Source: an uncultured Clostridia bacterium (GTDB lineage: Bacteria; Bacillota; Clostridia; TANB77; CAG-465). From it: DNA of 64,000 nt. Under the pieces are notes generated by a model. It was given only the letters and a program-made list of their open reading frames with translations. It was not told the DNA's origin and did no database searches. The stretch spans positions 1-64,000 of the forward strand of contig CANQYI010000001.1 of NCBI GenBank assembly GCA_947628005.1, in the 5' to 3' direction. Of the stretch, positions 9,358 to 18,580 are shown piece by piece (position 1 is the first letter of the stretch; each line of letters starts with the position of its first letter). The position numbers and the translations under genes were made by a program.

Positions 9358-9810
9358 TTAATTCCTCCTAAATATTTTATCTAGTAATTTTTCAAGATTC
9401 ATCTTTCTTTTTCTATATAATAATATTTCTTCATCTGTAACATCAAATTTGAATCCATAATCTTCTCCAAAATAAGTTTTAATTATTTCTCCATTTTGAG
9501 GTGTATAAACTTTTTTATTTTTTAATAGGCTAATACTTGAAAAATATTTTGTATAACATGCAATAATTAAAACGTTATTTTCCCTAATTTCCTTATAGTG
9601 CTCATTTAAATAATTATCAGTTGCTTTATTATGGCCTATTATTAAAAATAAATCTATTTCAGTAGATGGCATGCTTCTCAATACTATTAAATTTTCATTT
9701 GAATTTTTAGTATCTACGAAAGTATATATACGAAAAACATCATATATATACTTTCTTCGTTCTTCTACCTCTTGTTTTTTTACATCATTTTTACAAATCA
9801 AATAAGTCAT
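9358..9810 (-). CDS. Small protein with caspase/CHAT-like His-Cys dyad pattern (tentative)
   Basis: IDLFLIIGHNK...NNVLIIACYTKYF: strand-GH then strand-AC spacing; overlaps the MBL gene by 20 nt. Confidence 0.6.
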   Translation of the reverse strand: MTYLICKNDVKKQEVEERRKYIYDVFRIYTFVDTKNSNENLIVLRSMPSTEIDLFLIIGHNKATDNYLNEHYKEIRENNVLIIACYTKYFSSISLLKNKKVYTPQNGEIIKTYFGEDYGFKFDVTDEEILLYRKRKMNLEKLLDKIFRRN

Positions 9811-10669
9811 TTAATGTTCCTTTATTAGTTCTATTAATAATTAGTGCGTTTTCATCTAAACAAATCATGCCATTATCTTTAGTATTTAAAACCCTATATC
9901 CTGTAGTATCTAATTTATCTGATCCACCTTTTGAATTACCTGTATTGTCTGAAATAATATATGTTTCTTCTGGCACATATTCTAGTTCTTTAAATACTTT
10001 TTCAGCAATTTCCTTTTTCCCATGATGAGCAAGTTGTATAACCTCAAAGCCATCTAAATTTTCCTTCATAATTGATTCAAAACTAGAATCACCTGTTAAT
10101 AATAGATACTTATTTCCTAATTTTATCTTTAAATGTATACTAGTAGCATTCGTTATTGTTTCGCCATCAATTATGTCTCCCTCTGTTGTATCTAATCCTT
10201 TTGCAGCTGCATCCAAAATATAATCCTTTCCTGGTCCTGATATTTCAACTCCACTAGAAATATCTGTATGTATAAAAGCATCTTGTAAATTATTACCACT
10301 TAATTCTTTTATATTGTCATACATATCAGTTATTTGTTTTTTTAGTGATTCTCTATTTTTTCTTTTATCATCAATTTTATCAAGGAGTTCATCTACATAT
10401 TTTAATAATAATACTGTTGTAACCTCTGAAACCTTTCCTTTTTCTATGAGTACTGGTATTCCTTTAAAGTGGTCATCATCATTATGAGATAACACTATTT
10501 TTACTTTTTCATAACCATTTTCTTTCATGTACTCCATAGCATAATTTGCATAATCTTCACATCCGCAATCATAGAGTATTAATTCTTGTCCATTATCAAT
10601 AATAAAGCAATCTCCATTGTTTGCATTTTTATCTTCACATTGTTGTGAACTTAATACAATAATGTTCAT
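9791..10669 (-). CDS. Metallo-beta-lactamase-fold hydrolase (ComEC/Rec2 C-terminal-like)
   Basis: SHNDDDHFKG, LLLTGDSS, QLAHHGKK metal-ligand motifs; GGAGGT RBS. Confidence 0.88.
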   Translation of the reverse strand: MNIIVLSSQQCEDKNANNGDCFIIDNGQELILYDCGCEDYANYAMEYMKENGYEKVKIVLSHNDDDHFKGIPVLIEKGKVSEVTTVLLLKYVDELLDKIDDKRKNRESLKKQITDMYDNIKELSGNNLQDAFIHTDISSGVEISGPGKDYILDAAAKGLDTTEGDIIDGETITNATSIHLKIKLGNKYLLLTGDSSFESIMKENLDGFEVIQLAHHGKKEIAEKVFKELEYVPEETYIISDNTGNSKGGSDKLDTTGYRVLNTKDNGMICLDENALIINRTNKGTLNDLFDL

Positions 10670-10715
10670 TTTTTTACCTCCAAATAAAATAATAACCTTG
10701 TTTTTTACAAGACTG

Positions 10716-10748
10716 TCATTCTATTTGTTCTTTATATCTTCGAAACAT
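10716..10748 (-). CDS. Candidate 10-aa leader peptide MFRRYKEQIE upstream of the MBL operon
   Basis: AGGAGG with 5-nt spacing to ATG; the SD lies in the loop of hairpin TACTGG/CCAGTA (10748-10753/10767-10772). Confidence 0.45.
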   Translation of the reverse strand: MFRRYKEQIE

Positions 10749-10785
10749 ACTGGCCTCCTTTCCAAACCAGTACAAATGTTCCGTA

Positions 10786-10814
10786 TTTACAAATACAACA
10801 AAATGTATTATAAT
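10786..10814 (+). promoter_or_regulatory. Promoter for a short plus-strand RNA
   Basis: TTTACA-17 nt-TATAAT. Confidence 0.65.
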
Positions 10815-10819
10815 ATAAA

Positions 10820-10884
10820 TGTATATAGAATCCGCAAGATATATATACTTTTATAATAACGGAACCATTTGTATGGTTCTTTTC
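10820..10884 (+). ncRNA. Candidate ~60-nt small RNA antisense to the MBL-operon upstream region
   Basis: Hairpin GTATATA(10821-10827)/TATATAC(10842-10848), terminator GAACCAT-TTGT-ATGGTTC-TTTT (10862-10883), possible TCCG(10831-10834)/CGGA(10860-10863) pairing. Confidence 0.45.
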
Positions 10885-10926
10885 TTATTTTAGCTTCTTT
10901 AATGACTAGCTTATGAAAGTCAATAT

Positions 10927-12213
10927 CTAAATACTTCTTAAAAAGCTGTCTATCTCTTTTTTGCTTGGTTGTACAGTTATATCTCCTTTCTTATATATTG
11001 TAGATACCAATGCATCTCCTTTAATTCTTTTATCATTAATTTTAATTTCTGACATCCTTTTGGCTTCTACATTTCCATTAATATTATTTAATAAATAAAT
11101 AGAATCTTGTTTAAATAATTTTTGCTCGTCCTCATTTAAACAGTCAAAAATTTCTGGTAAGTTTGTTGAAAAAATAATTTGAGTTGAATTATTATCAAGT
11201 TGTACAAAAAGCCTTAATATTAAAAAAATTAATTCTTTATGCATATTTTCCTCTATCTCATCAATTAAAAGAACACCTTTACTTTTTATAACATTCATTG
11301 CGTTTAATATCAAAGTTAAAAAGCGTTTTGTACCTGTTGATAAATTATTTCTTGTAATATTTCCACCTGTTTTTAGTTCATAAATTAACTCTTCATCATC
11401 GCTATCAGGCTTCATTTTAACACTATTAATCTTTGGATCAACTATTTTTATTATTTGCTCCATTATTTGAGGACTTTTTTTATAAAATTTTAAAAAACTT
11501 ATCTCCTCAAAAAAATCCGGTATTTTAGTTCCAACAATTTTTGAATCATTAATATAATGATAAAAAAATGTTTTTATAAATTTATATTTCCTTTCTAATG
11601 ATTGTTTATTTATCATTTCTAAATTCATCATATTATCATAATATCTATTTATATAGTATAGTTGGCATTCTGAAATATCATGTAAATTTATAATTTCTTC
11701 CTCTTTACTTTTATAATTTTTGCGATATGTAAATTTTTCAGTACTAATTTTCTTATTAGCACTATTAAAACGCAATTTATATTTATAGTATCCCGATAAT
11801 TCATCTTCTTCAATATACATTTCAACTTGTATACACGTATCTTTATCTTTCCCACTTACATGCTGTACTTCAAGACACACACTATTATTTAATTTTTCTA
11901 TTCGTTGATTTAACTCTATTGACTCGTCTTTAACCTCTTTTATCATATTAAATATTTTATTTCTTTCTTCCTCAAAATCAAATAACATTATTGGTTCTAC
12001 CATTAAATTTCCTAATGTTCCTAACGCATCTATTATTGTAGTTTTTCCGCTAGCATTACCAGCTAAAATTCCTACAAGCTTATTAATATAAATACCATCA
12101 TGTGTCTTATACAAAGAAATTTGTTTATCTTTATTTCTACTTTTAGCAATAAAGTCAAATTCTACTTCATTTAAAATTCCTTGAAAATTTTTAATATATA
12201 TTTTCGTAAACAT
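10927..12213 (-). CDS. ABC-type/AAA15 family ATPase (COG1106-like, RloA/Abi type)
   Basis: GILAGNASGKTTIIDAL Walker A, NLSTGTKRF signature, VLLIDEIEENMH Walker B; start at 12213 preferred for RBS AAAGGAGA. Confidence 0.85.
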   Translation of the reverse strand: MFTKIYIKNFQGILNEVEFDFIAKSRNKDKQISLYKTHDGIYINKLVGILAGNASGKTTIIDALGTLGNLMVEPIMLFDFEEERNKIFNMIKEVKDESIELNQRIEKLNNSVCLEVQHVSGKDKDTCIQVEMYIEEDELSGYYKYKLRFNSANKKISTEKFTYRKNYKSKEEEIINLHDISECQLYYINRYYDNMMNLEMINKQSLERKYKFIKTFFYHYINDSKIVGTKIPDFFEEISFLKFYKKSPQIMEQIIKIVDPKINSVKMKPDSDDEELIYELKTGGNITRNNLSTGTKRFLTLILNAMNVIKSKGVLLIDEIEENMHKELIFLILRLFVQLDNNSTQIIFSTNLPEIFDCLNEDEQKLFKQDSIYLLNNINGNVEAKRMSEIKINDKRIKGDALVSTIYKKGDITVQPSKKEIDSFLRSI

Positions 12214-12580
12214 ATTATCTTCTCCTTTTTTTGTTATTATAATATAAAGTAAAATTTTTGTCAATACCCTATGCCCGAATTTAGTATTAATTTATTATTT
12301 TTATATACTTTTTTGTCTTTTTATATATAATTTATGTCTGCTTTGACGATTATTAGTGATTGATATTTATACTAATAGTATTATAATGGTTTTAGTTAAC
12401 ATTATATTGATACCTTCTATAAATTGCCTTATTTTATGTACTGTTCTACTCAAATCCATTTACATTTCATATTTTATTACTTTTTATTTTTTACCTTTTA
12501 GCTATTATTTTAATATTTTCCTTTACTTTTTTATCAAAATTAATTATAATTTTATCAATAATAAAATATGAGGTTAGTAA

Positions 12581-13063
12581 ATGAAAATAATAGAATATAA
12601 TTCAAAATACAATGAACAATTAAAAGATTTATTAGTAGAACTCCAAAATTATTTAATCGACATTGATGATTGGCATACACAGGTAATGCTTCCTGAATAC
12701 AGAGAAAAAAGTTTTATAATGGATATGGAAAAAGTTAATACTCAGAAAGGTAAAATTTATCTTGCTCTTGAGAATAATCTAATTACTGGACTAATTATGG
12801 GAATAGTTGATGAAAAAGACGAAATAGATAAACTTACAAATGATTGTGCAAAAACTGGTTCTGTAATTGAATTAATCGTAAAAAATAATGTAAGAGGAAA
12901 TGGAATTGGTAAATTATTGCTAGAAAAAATGGAAGAATACTTTAAAGGTATTAATTGTAAAAGAATTAATATTGAAGTATTTGGGCCAAATAAGAAAGGA
13001 TTAAACTTCTATGAAAAAAATGGTTATATTCCTCGAGATATAATTGTTTCAAAAAGAATTTAA
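12581..13063 (+). CDS. GNAT family N-acetyltransferase
   Basis: IELIVKNNVRGNGIGKLLLEKMEEY...NIEVFGPNKKGLNFYEKNGY. Confidence 0.9.
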   Translation: MKIIEYNSKYNEQLKDLLVELQNYLIDIDDWHTQVMLPEYREKSFIMDMEKVNTQKGKIYLALENNLITGLIMGIVDEKDEIDKLTNDCAKTGSVIELIVKNNVRGNGIGKLLLEKMEEYFKGINCKRINIEVFGPNKKGLNFYEKNGYIPRDIIVSKRI

Positions 13064-13275
13064 TAGAAAAAAACTAAAGATTGTCAAATGAAAAAACGTT
13101 GCATCATTTTACTAAATAGTTTTAAAAACAATACTTACAATGAAGAAAATATATTAGATGCAACTAATTTATCAATTGATGGAACTATTAATATAATTAA
13201 AACTAGTAATAGATTTATTTTATAGAAGCTTTTTAGAGAATTAATAAAATTATACGTAGCTATTATCCAAAATAT

Positions 13276-13328
13276 AAGATGAACTCACAAATGATTGTGT
13301 TAGAACTTGTCAAGTCGGAGTTCATCTT
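13276..13328. terminator. Terminator-like inverted repeat between convergent genes, with branched loop
   Basis: AAGATGAACTC-type perfect 11-bp arms (13276-13286/13318-13328) around inner ACAA..TTGT and ACTT..AAGT hairpins. Confidence 0.65.
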
Positions 13329-13359
13329 TAAATTTTTCATATCTTTAAATTTATAAACT

Positions 13360-13608
13360 TTAATTTTCCCTTTCATCTTCAACTAGCTCAAATCTATACT
13401 TCTGCTTTACATCCGGATATTTTTCATGATCAACCTCGGACAAAAACATATCATATGGTCGTGCCCAAATACTTGAATTTTCTTCATGCGTATATATAAC
13501 CATATCTTCATTGTTTTCTGAATTTTTAGCAACACATATAATTTTGTGGTATGTTCCTTTAAAATGTCTATACAACTGACCTGGCAACACACATCTTTCA
13601 TCTTTCAT
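13360..13608 (-). CDS. DUF1653 domain protein
   Basis: LPGQLYRHFKGTYHKIICVAKNSEN...VIYTHEENSSIWARPYDMFLSEV; RBS AGGTGA before ATG at 13608. Confidence 0.85.
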   Translation of the reverse strand: MKDERCVLPGQLYRHFKGTYHKIICVAKNSENNEDMVIYTHEENSSIWARPYDMFLSEVDHEKYPDVKQKYRFELVEDEREN

Positions 13609-13705
13609 AAAATCACCTAAAATAACTATATCATGCAAATTTATTTTTTTCAATAAATTTGCATAAAAAAGAGAGCTTAAGCAAAGCTCTCAAAAAATTT
13701 ACATA

Positions 13706-15043
13706 CTATATAGTAATCATACCACCCATGTAAACCTCTGTTAGAGGCACCATTACAGTAATACAGAATGCAATAAGTGCAATACCAACAAATAAATAAG
13801 TTACATCCGGTAGTACTTTTACAAACACAGCTAGTGATTCATCAATTTCCATCTTTATATATTCATTAACTTTTTCCATCATTTCAGGCAAATCTGTCTG
13901 CATACCTATATTTATCATCTGAGATACCATTGGTTTAAATAGCTTTTTCTCCTCAAATGGAATAAGCCAAGATTCACCTTCCAAGCTGTTAGTTTTAGCT
14001 GCTTGAACTGCGGACAAGAAATAATAGTTATTGGAAACATTCTTCGAAACTTCCAGACTTTCTTGTATTCTCATACCATTTCTTAAATTAAGCAACATAG
14101 CTTGGAAAAATTTATTAATCAATATATTTGTTAGAAGTGGACCAACAACAGGACACGTTAATTTAAACTTATCCCATCTGTAACGTCCCATTGGAGTAGA
14201 TATCCAAACCAAAAAAGCAATTATTAAAGCAGCCAATACTCCAACAACTATGTACCAGTTAGCAACTATCCATTCAGCAACATCCATACCAATTTGTGTA
14301 GCCTTTGGTATTTCTTTATCTGAGCCAAACATTTCATATACATCTTCTAGCATTGGCACACCAAATAATAGTGCTGCCATCATACCACCCATAATTCCTA
14401 TAAATTGTAAAACTCTAGGAATTACAGCAGATTTTACTTGTTTTGTTAATTTATTAGATTCCTCTATATAATCTCTTGCATATAGAAGTGCTGTATCAAG
14501 TGTTCCAGATTCCTCACCAACTTTTATGAAGTTTACGAACATAGGAGGAAATATTTTAGGGTAATTGTTCATTATTGTATTAAGTCTTTCACCATTTTCT
14601 ACACCTATTAATAAATCTTCAACAACATCTTTTAGTGAGGGATTTTCTATACTATCAAAAACAGCTCTTAATGCTTGTATATTGTTAAATTTAGCCTTTT
14701 TTAATATGTATAAGTTATTTACAAATATAATTATGTCTTTTTCTTTTATAGGACTAGGTAAATGAACATCTATCTTCTTTAAGTCCTCAAAAGTCATTTG
14801 AGATATATCTTTTTTTTCTTTTTTCTTCTTAACTTTTTCTTTAGTATTAAGAGCCTCAGCATTTATCTTATTATAGTCTACTCTTCTACGCTTTATAATG
14901 CTTTCGTTCATCTTTTTTATCATTATAGGCTGGTTATTATTTCTTTTTAAGTTTTCTAGGGCATTAGTTTTACTAGTTGCATTAATTTTACCTCTACTTA
15001 CTTTTCCGTCTTCTCCTATAATTCTATACTTATAGTCTGGCAC
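13706..15043 (-). CDS. pilC: Type IV pilus inner membrane platform protein PilC/GspF
   Basis: YKYRIIGEDGKVSRGKI N-terminus; two GspF repeats (FVNFIKVGEESGTLDTAL; MVSQMINIGMQTDLPEMM). Confidence 0.93.
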   Translation of the reverse strand: MPDYKYRIIGEDGKVSRGKINATSKTNALENLKRNNNQPIMIKKMNESIIKRRRVDYNKINAEALNTKEKVKKKKEKKDISQMTFEDLKKIDVHLPSPIKEKDIIIFVNNLYILKKAKFNNIQALRAVFDSIENPSLKDVVEDLLIGVENGERLNTIMNNYPKIFPPMFVNFIKVGEESGTLDTALLYARDYIEESNKLTKQVKSAVIPRVLQFIGIMGGMMAALLFGVPMLEDVYEMFGSDKEIPKATQIGMDVAEWIVANWYIVVGVLAALIIAFLVWISTPMGRYRWDKFKLTCPVVGPLLTNILINKFFQAMLLNLRNGMRIQESLEVSKNVSNNYYFLSAVQAAKTNSLEGESWLIPFEEKKLFKPMVSQMINIGMQTDLPEMMEKVNEYIKMEIDESLAVFVKVLPDVTYLFVGIALIAFCITVMVPLTEVYMGGMITI

Positions 15044-15062
15044 TTATTTACTCACCTCTTTT

Positions 15063-16160
15063 TTATTCTATTTCTCCACCTAAATTAATTATTAAGTTTT
15101 TAATCATATCTAATTTATCTACATCCACATTTTCTTTTATAACGTCCATATTAATAAGTCCTCTAGCATATAAATCTGCAAAAGATTGTTCAAAACTTAT
15201 TGATCCAAATGCTCCCTGTGTATGTATAGAATCTGTTATTTCTGATATATTAAATTTTTCTTGTCTAATCTGTGCAGCAATAATTGGTGTAACTACCATT
15301 ATTTCTGGCACCATTAAAAGTCCACCTTTTTTGCTTATAACTAGACGCTGAGATACAACTAACTTTAATACAGATGATATAGAACCTTTTATTGTTCTTT
15401 GATCAGCTGGATCATACATATTTATAATTCTTTCAACTGTTTCTCCACAAGATCTTGTATGCAAAGTACCAATTACAAGTCCCCCAGATTCTGCAAGGTC
15501 TATTGCAACATCCATAGTATTCTTATCTCTAATTTCTCCTAGCACAGCTATATCGGAATCTTCTCTAAAAAGATTTTTTAATCCGTCATTATAAGTCAAA
15601 ACATCTGATTGCTTACCTATTTCTTTTTGTATAATTATAGATTTATCAGATTTATGTTCATATTCTATTGGATCTTCAAGTGTAACTATTTTTTTACTAG
15701 ACTCTTTATTTACTTCCTGTATAAAGCCATTCATCGTAGTAGATTTACCTGAATTAACTTTACCTGTAACAAGAATTAAACCAGAATTTATTTTTTTCAT
15801 TTTTTTAATTACAGGAAGTATTCCTAGTCCTTGAACATCTATTGCATCATTTTTAATTATTCTAATAGAATATGTAGGTGTTCCTTTAGTGTTAGATACA
15901 TTTATTCTAAATCTATGTTCTGAATAAGTGTATGAAAAATCAGCCTGTTTATTTAATTCAAAATTTTCTTTTAATCCTGAAATTATTTCACCAAAATAGT
16001 CAAGTAACATTATTAAAGATTTTCTACTAAGTGGTAATTTAGATTCATCAAACATTAATGTTCTATTTACTCTGTATACCGGTACCTGTCCAGGTGCTAA
16101 ATGTATATCAGTAGCCCCAATGTTAATCCCCTTTTGTAATATTACATCTATAATTTCCAT
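15063..16160 (-). CDS. pilT: Type IV pilus twitching/retraction ATPase PilT
   Basis: GATDIHLAPG, GKVNSGKST Walker A, EDPIEYEH, GEIRD, GTLHT. Confidence 0.92.
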   Translation of the reverse strand: MEIIDVILQKGINIGATDIHLAPGQVPVYRVNRTLMFDESKLPLSRKSLIMLLDYFGEIISGLKENFELNKQADFSYTYSEHRFRINVSNTKGTPTYSIRIIKNDAIDVQGLGILPVIKKMKKINSGLILVTGKVNSGKSTTMNGFIQEVNKESSKKIVTLEDPIEYEHKSDKSIIIQKEIGKQSDVLTYNDGLKNLFREDSDIAVLGEIRDKNTMDVAIDLAESGGLVIGTLHTRSCGETVERIINMYDPADQRTIKGSISSVLKLVVSQRLVISKKGGLLMVPEIMVVTPIIAAQIRQEKFNISEITDSIHTQGAFGSISFEQSFADLYARGLINMDVIKENVDVDKLDMIKNLIINLGGEIE

Positions 16161-16186
16161 ACATTTTATTCTCTCCTTTGTACATT

Positions 16187-17824
16187 TTAAGTAATAATTT
16201 TTCTCCTTAATTCATCAATAGTAGTAATTCCAGAAAGTACTTTCTTTACACCATCTGATATAAGTGGTTTATATTCTGTATTTTCCATAGCATATTTTTT
16301 GATATCAATACTAGATTTTCCTTCAGAAATTAAGTATTTTAAGTAATCATCCATGCAAAGGACTTCAAATACAGCTATTCTTTCGTAATATCCTATATCA
16401 TCACAAAATTCACAACCAACTGGTTCAAATAGAGTTGCGTTTTCAATATCATACTTTTCCCCAGTGATTTTTTCTACTTTTTCTATGTATTTTAACTCTT
16501 CCTCTGTAAATTTATGTGGTCTTTTACATTTATCACAAAGTCTTCTAACAAGTCTTTGAGAAATTGCTGTTACAAGTGTAGCAGAAATATCGTAATCTCC
16601 AATTCCCATTTTTCTTATTCTTGTGATAGCCTCAACAGCATCAATTGTATGTATGGTACTTAAAACTAAGTGACCAGTTTGACCAGATTCAATGGCAATT
16701 CTAGCTGTTTCTTCATCTCTTATTTCTCCTACTAGAATTATATCTGGATCCTGTCTTAAAACTGTTCTTAATGCAGAAGCAAATGTTATATTTGGACCAA
16801 TTTCTACTTGGTTTATTCCCGGTATTCTACGTTCAACTGGGTTTTCAATTGATATAATGTTAATTTCTGGTCTATCTAAATACTCAAGTACACTATAAAG
16901 AGTAGTAGTTTTACCTTCACCAGTTGGGGCACAAACAACTATTATACTGTTTCTCTTATTAAATGCTCTATCAACCAATTCTTTATCTTTAGGAAATCCT
17001 AATTCAAACAAATCCCTAGATTTTGCATTTTTCTTTAAAAGTCTAAGAACGAATTTTTCTCCGTTAACATTCTTTTGTGAAGATACACGGATACTGTAAT
17101 TATCATATGTATTAATACTACCATCTTGGTCATAAGTTATTTCTTGGTGCATATTAGATATTGATTTTAATCTACCAATAATTATATCTTGTCTTGCCTT
17201 TGGAAGTTCAGTTACAGTAATTAATTCACCATCAATTCTATATCTAATTCTAACCTTATCTTCCATAGGCTCAATATGAATATCACTTGCTCTTCTTTCA
17301 ATTGCAGAAAGTATTATATTATCGATAAGTTTTGTAGTATCTTGTTCATCTTTTTTAACATATTTTGTTTCAACAGTTTTTATATTTTCTATCTGTCTCA
17401 TAATGCTAGTATATAAAGTAATAAATATTTGCATATCATAACCAGCATTCATAAGTAAAAGTTCAACTTCCTTAATTTTTTCTTGGTCTTGAGGATCTGC
17501 AAATGCTACACTTAAAGTATTTCCATTAAGTTCAAAAGGTATTGCTTTACAATTTATAATAACATCTCTTGGTAAATATTGTACCGGATTTATAGTTAAT
17601 TCCTCATTTAGCATAACTGGATTTGCTTCTAGTTTATATGCTAGTGTATTTAAAAGGTCATCCTTACTACACATATCTAGTATATCAACTATTTCACCAA
17701 ATTTATACTCCTTGTGCTCTCTTTGATATTGTAAAACTCTATCAACCTGAGCATCATTTAATATGCCTCTTTTAATAAATTCAATTCCTATTGGATTTTT
17801 TTTAGATTTTACATTTTCAAACAT
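16187..17824 (-). CDS. pilB: Type IV pilus assembly ATPase PilB/GspE
   Basis: N-terminal MshEN-like domain, ASDIHIEP, APTGEGKTTTLYS, VLRQDPDIILVGEIRD, C-terminal CxxC...CxxC. Confidence 0.96.
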   Translation of the reverse strand: MFENVKSKKNPIGIEFIKRGILNDAQVDRVLQYQREHKEYKFGEIVDILDMCSKDDLLNTLAYKLEANPVMLNEELTINPVQYLPRDVIINCKAIPFELNGNTLSVAFADPQDQEKIKEVELLLMNAGYDMQIFITLYTSIMRQIENIKTVETKYVKKDEQDTTKLIDNIILSAIERRASDIHIEPMEDKVRIRYRIDGELITVTELPKARQDIIIGRLKSISNMHQEITYDQDGSINTYDNYSIRVSSQKNVNGEKFVLRLLKKNAKSRDLFELGFPKDKELVDRAFNKRNSIIVVCAPTGEGKTTTLYSVLEYLDRPEINIISIENPVERRIPGINQVEIGPNITFASALRTVLRQDPDIILVGEIRDEETARIAIESGQTGHLVLSTIHTIDAVEAITRIRKMGIGDYDISATLVTAISQRLVRRLCDKCKRPHKFTEEELKYIEKVEKITGEKYDIENATLFEPVGCEFCDDIGYYERIAVFEVLCMDDYLKYLISEGKSSIDIKKYAMENTEYKPLISDGVKKVLSGITTIDELRRKIIT

Positions 17825-17852
17825 ATATCATTCTCCTATCAATCTCTTATAA

Positions 17853-18140
17853 TCATTTATAGTATTTATTATATAACGTTTCGTAAATTTGTTCAACATT
17901 ATTTACATCTTTTTGATAATTTTGAACTATACTATTTTCGTATCTATTTTGCATAATTGCAAAATGTTCTTCTTCTGCAAAAGTTGAACTTATGTATATA
18001 GAAAAAACAATTGCTGATAATATAACTACCAGTACTCCTGAGCCTCTTAACAGACTTTTTCTTTTAGATTTCAAATTAAGTTTTGTCATAATTATCACCT
18101 CTTGTAGAAACAAAAATCTGCTTATAAGTTTCTTTATCAT
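17853..18140 (-). CDS. Small single-TM protein in the pilus operon
   Basis: LLRGSGVLVVILSAIVFSIYISSTFA; overlaps upstream minor-pilin gene. Confidence 0.6.
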   Translation of the reverse strand: MIKKLISRFLFLQEVIIMTKLNLKSKRKSLLRGSGVLVVILSAIVFSIYISSTFAEEEHFAIMQNRYENSIVQNYQKDVNNVEQIYETLYNKYYK

Positions 18141-18567
18141 ATTTAAAGAACTTTACATCAATACATGCATATGAATCTTCCATATACCTATTAATATTAT
18201 TTTTTGCATTTACATTGACTTCTATTAAATCTAAATAACTTTTTTGCGTATTAAATTCAGTAACATTTTGTACTAATATTCCACCATTTTTTAACACATT
18301 CAAATTTTCTGAATCGTAAGTGTAAACATCTCCGTTAGAAAATGAAACAAATCCACTACCTTTGATGACACTTGAACTATTCATTGCACTATTTACTAAA
18401 TTATACTGTAATTTTTCAAATTCCTCATTATTAAGTATTTGTCCTTTTTCTGATAGAGTTCTATAATTCATATTTGAACTCATAGCAATAGCAAAAGTCA
18501 TAAATATAAAGAACAATACCACATACAGTACCATTGATACTAATGAAATACCTTTTCTTTTATTCAT
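18076..18567 (-). CDS. Minor pilin-like protein
   Basis: NKRKG|ISLVSMVLYVVLFFIFMTFAIAM class III signal-like N-terminus. Confidence 0.7.
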   Translation of the reverse strand: MNKRKGISLVSMVLYVVLFFIFMTFAIAMSSNMNYRTLSEKGQILNNEEFEKLQYNLVNSAMNSSSVIKGSGFVSFSNGDVYTYDSENLNVLKNGGILVQNVTEFNTQKSYLDLIEVNVNAKNNINRYMEDSYACIDVKFFKYDKETYKQIFVSTRGDNYDKT

Positions 18568-18580
18568 TAAAGTTCCTCCA

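Noticed and set aside
10617-10856. Plus-strand 79-aa ORF
   Set aside because: Overlaps the MBL start and leader region; no RBS and odd composition; the strand signal there is better explained by the sRNA candidate
12356-12571. 71-aa hydrophobic plus-strand ORF before the GNAT gene
   Set aside because: AT-rich low-complexity translation with no SD or motifs
13407-13601. Minus-strand 64-aa ORF
   Set aside because: Alternate frame within the DUF1653 gene
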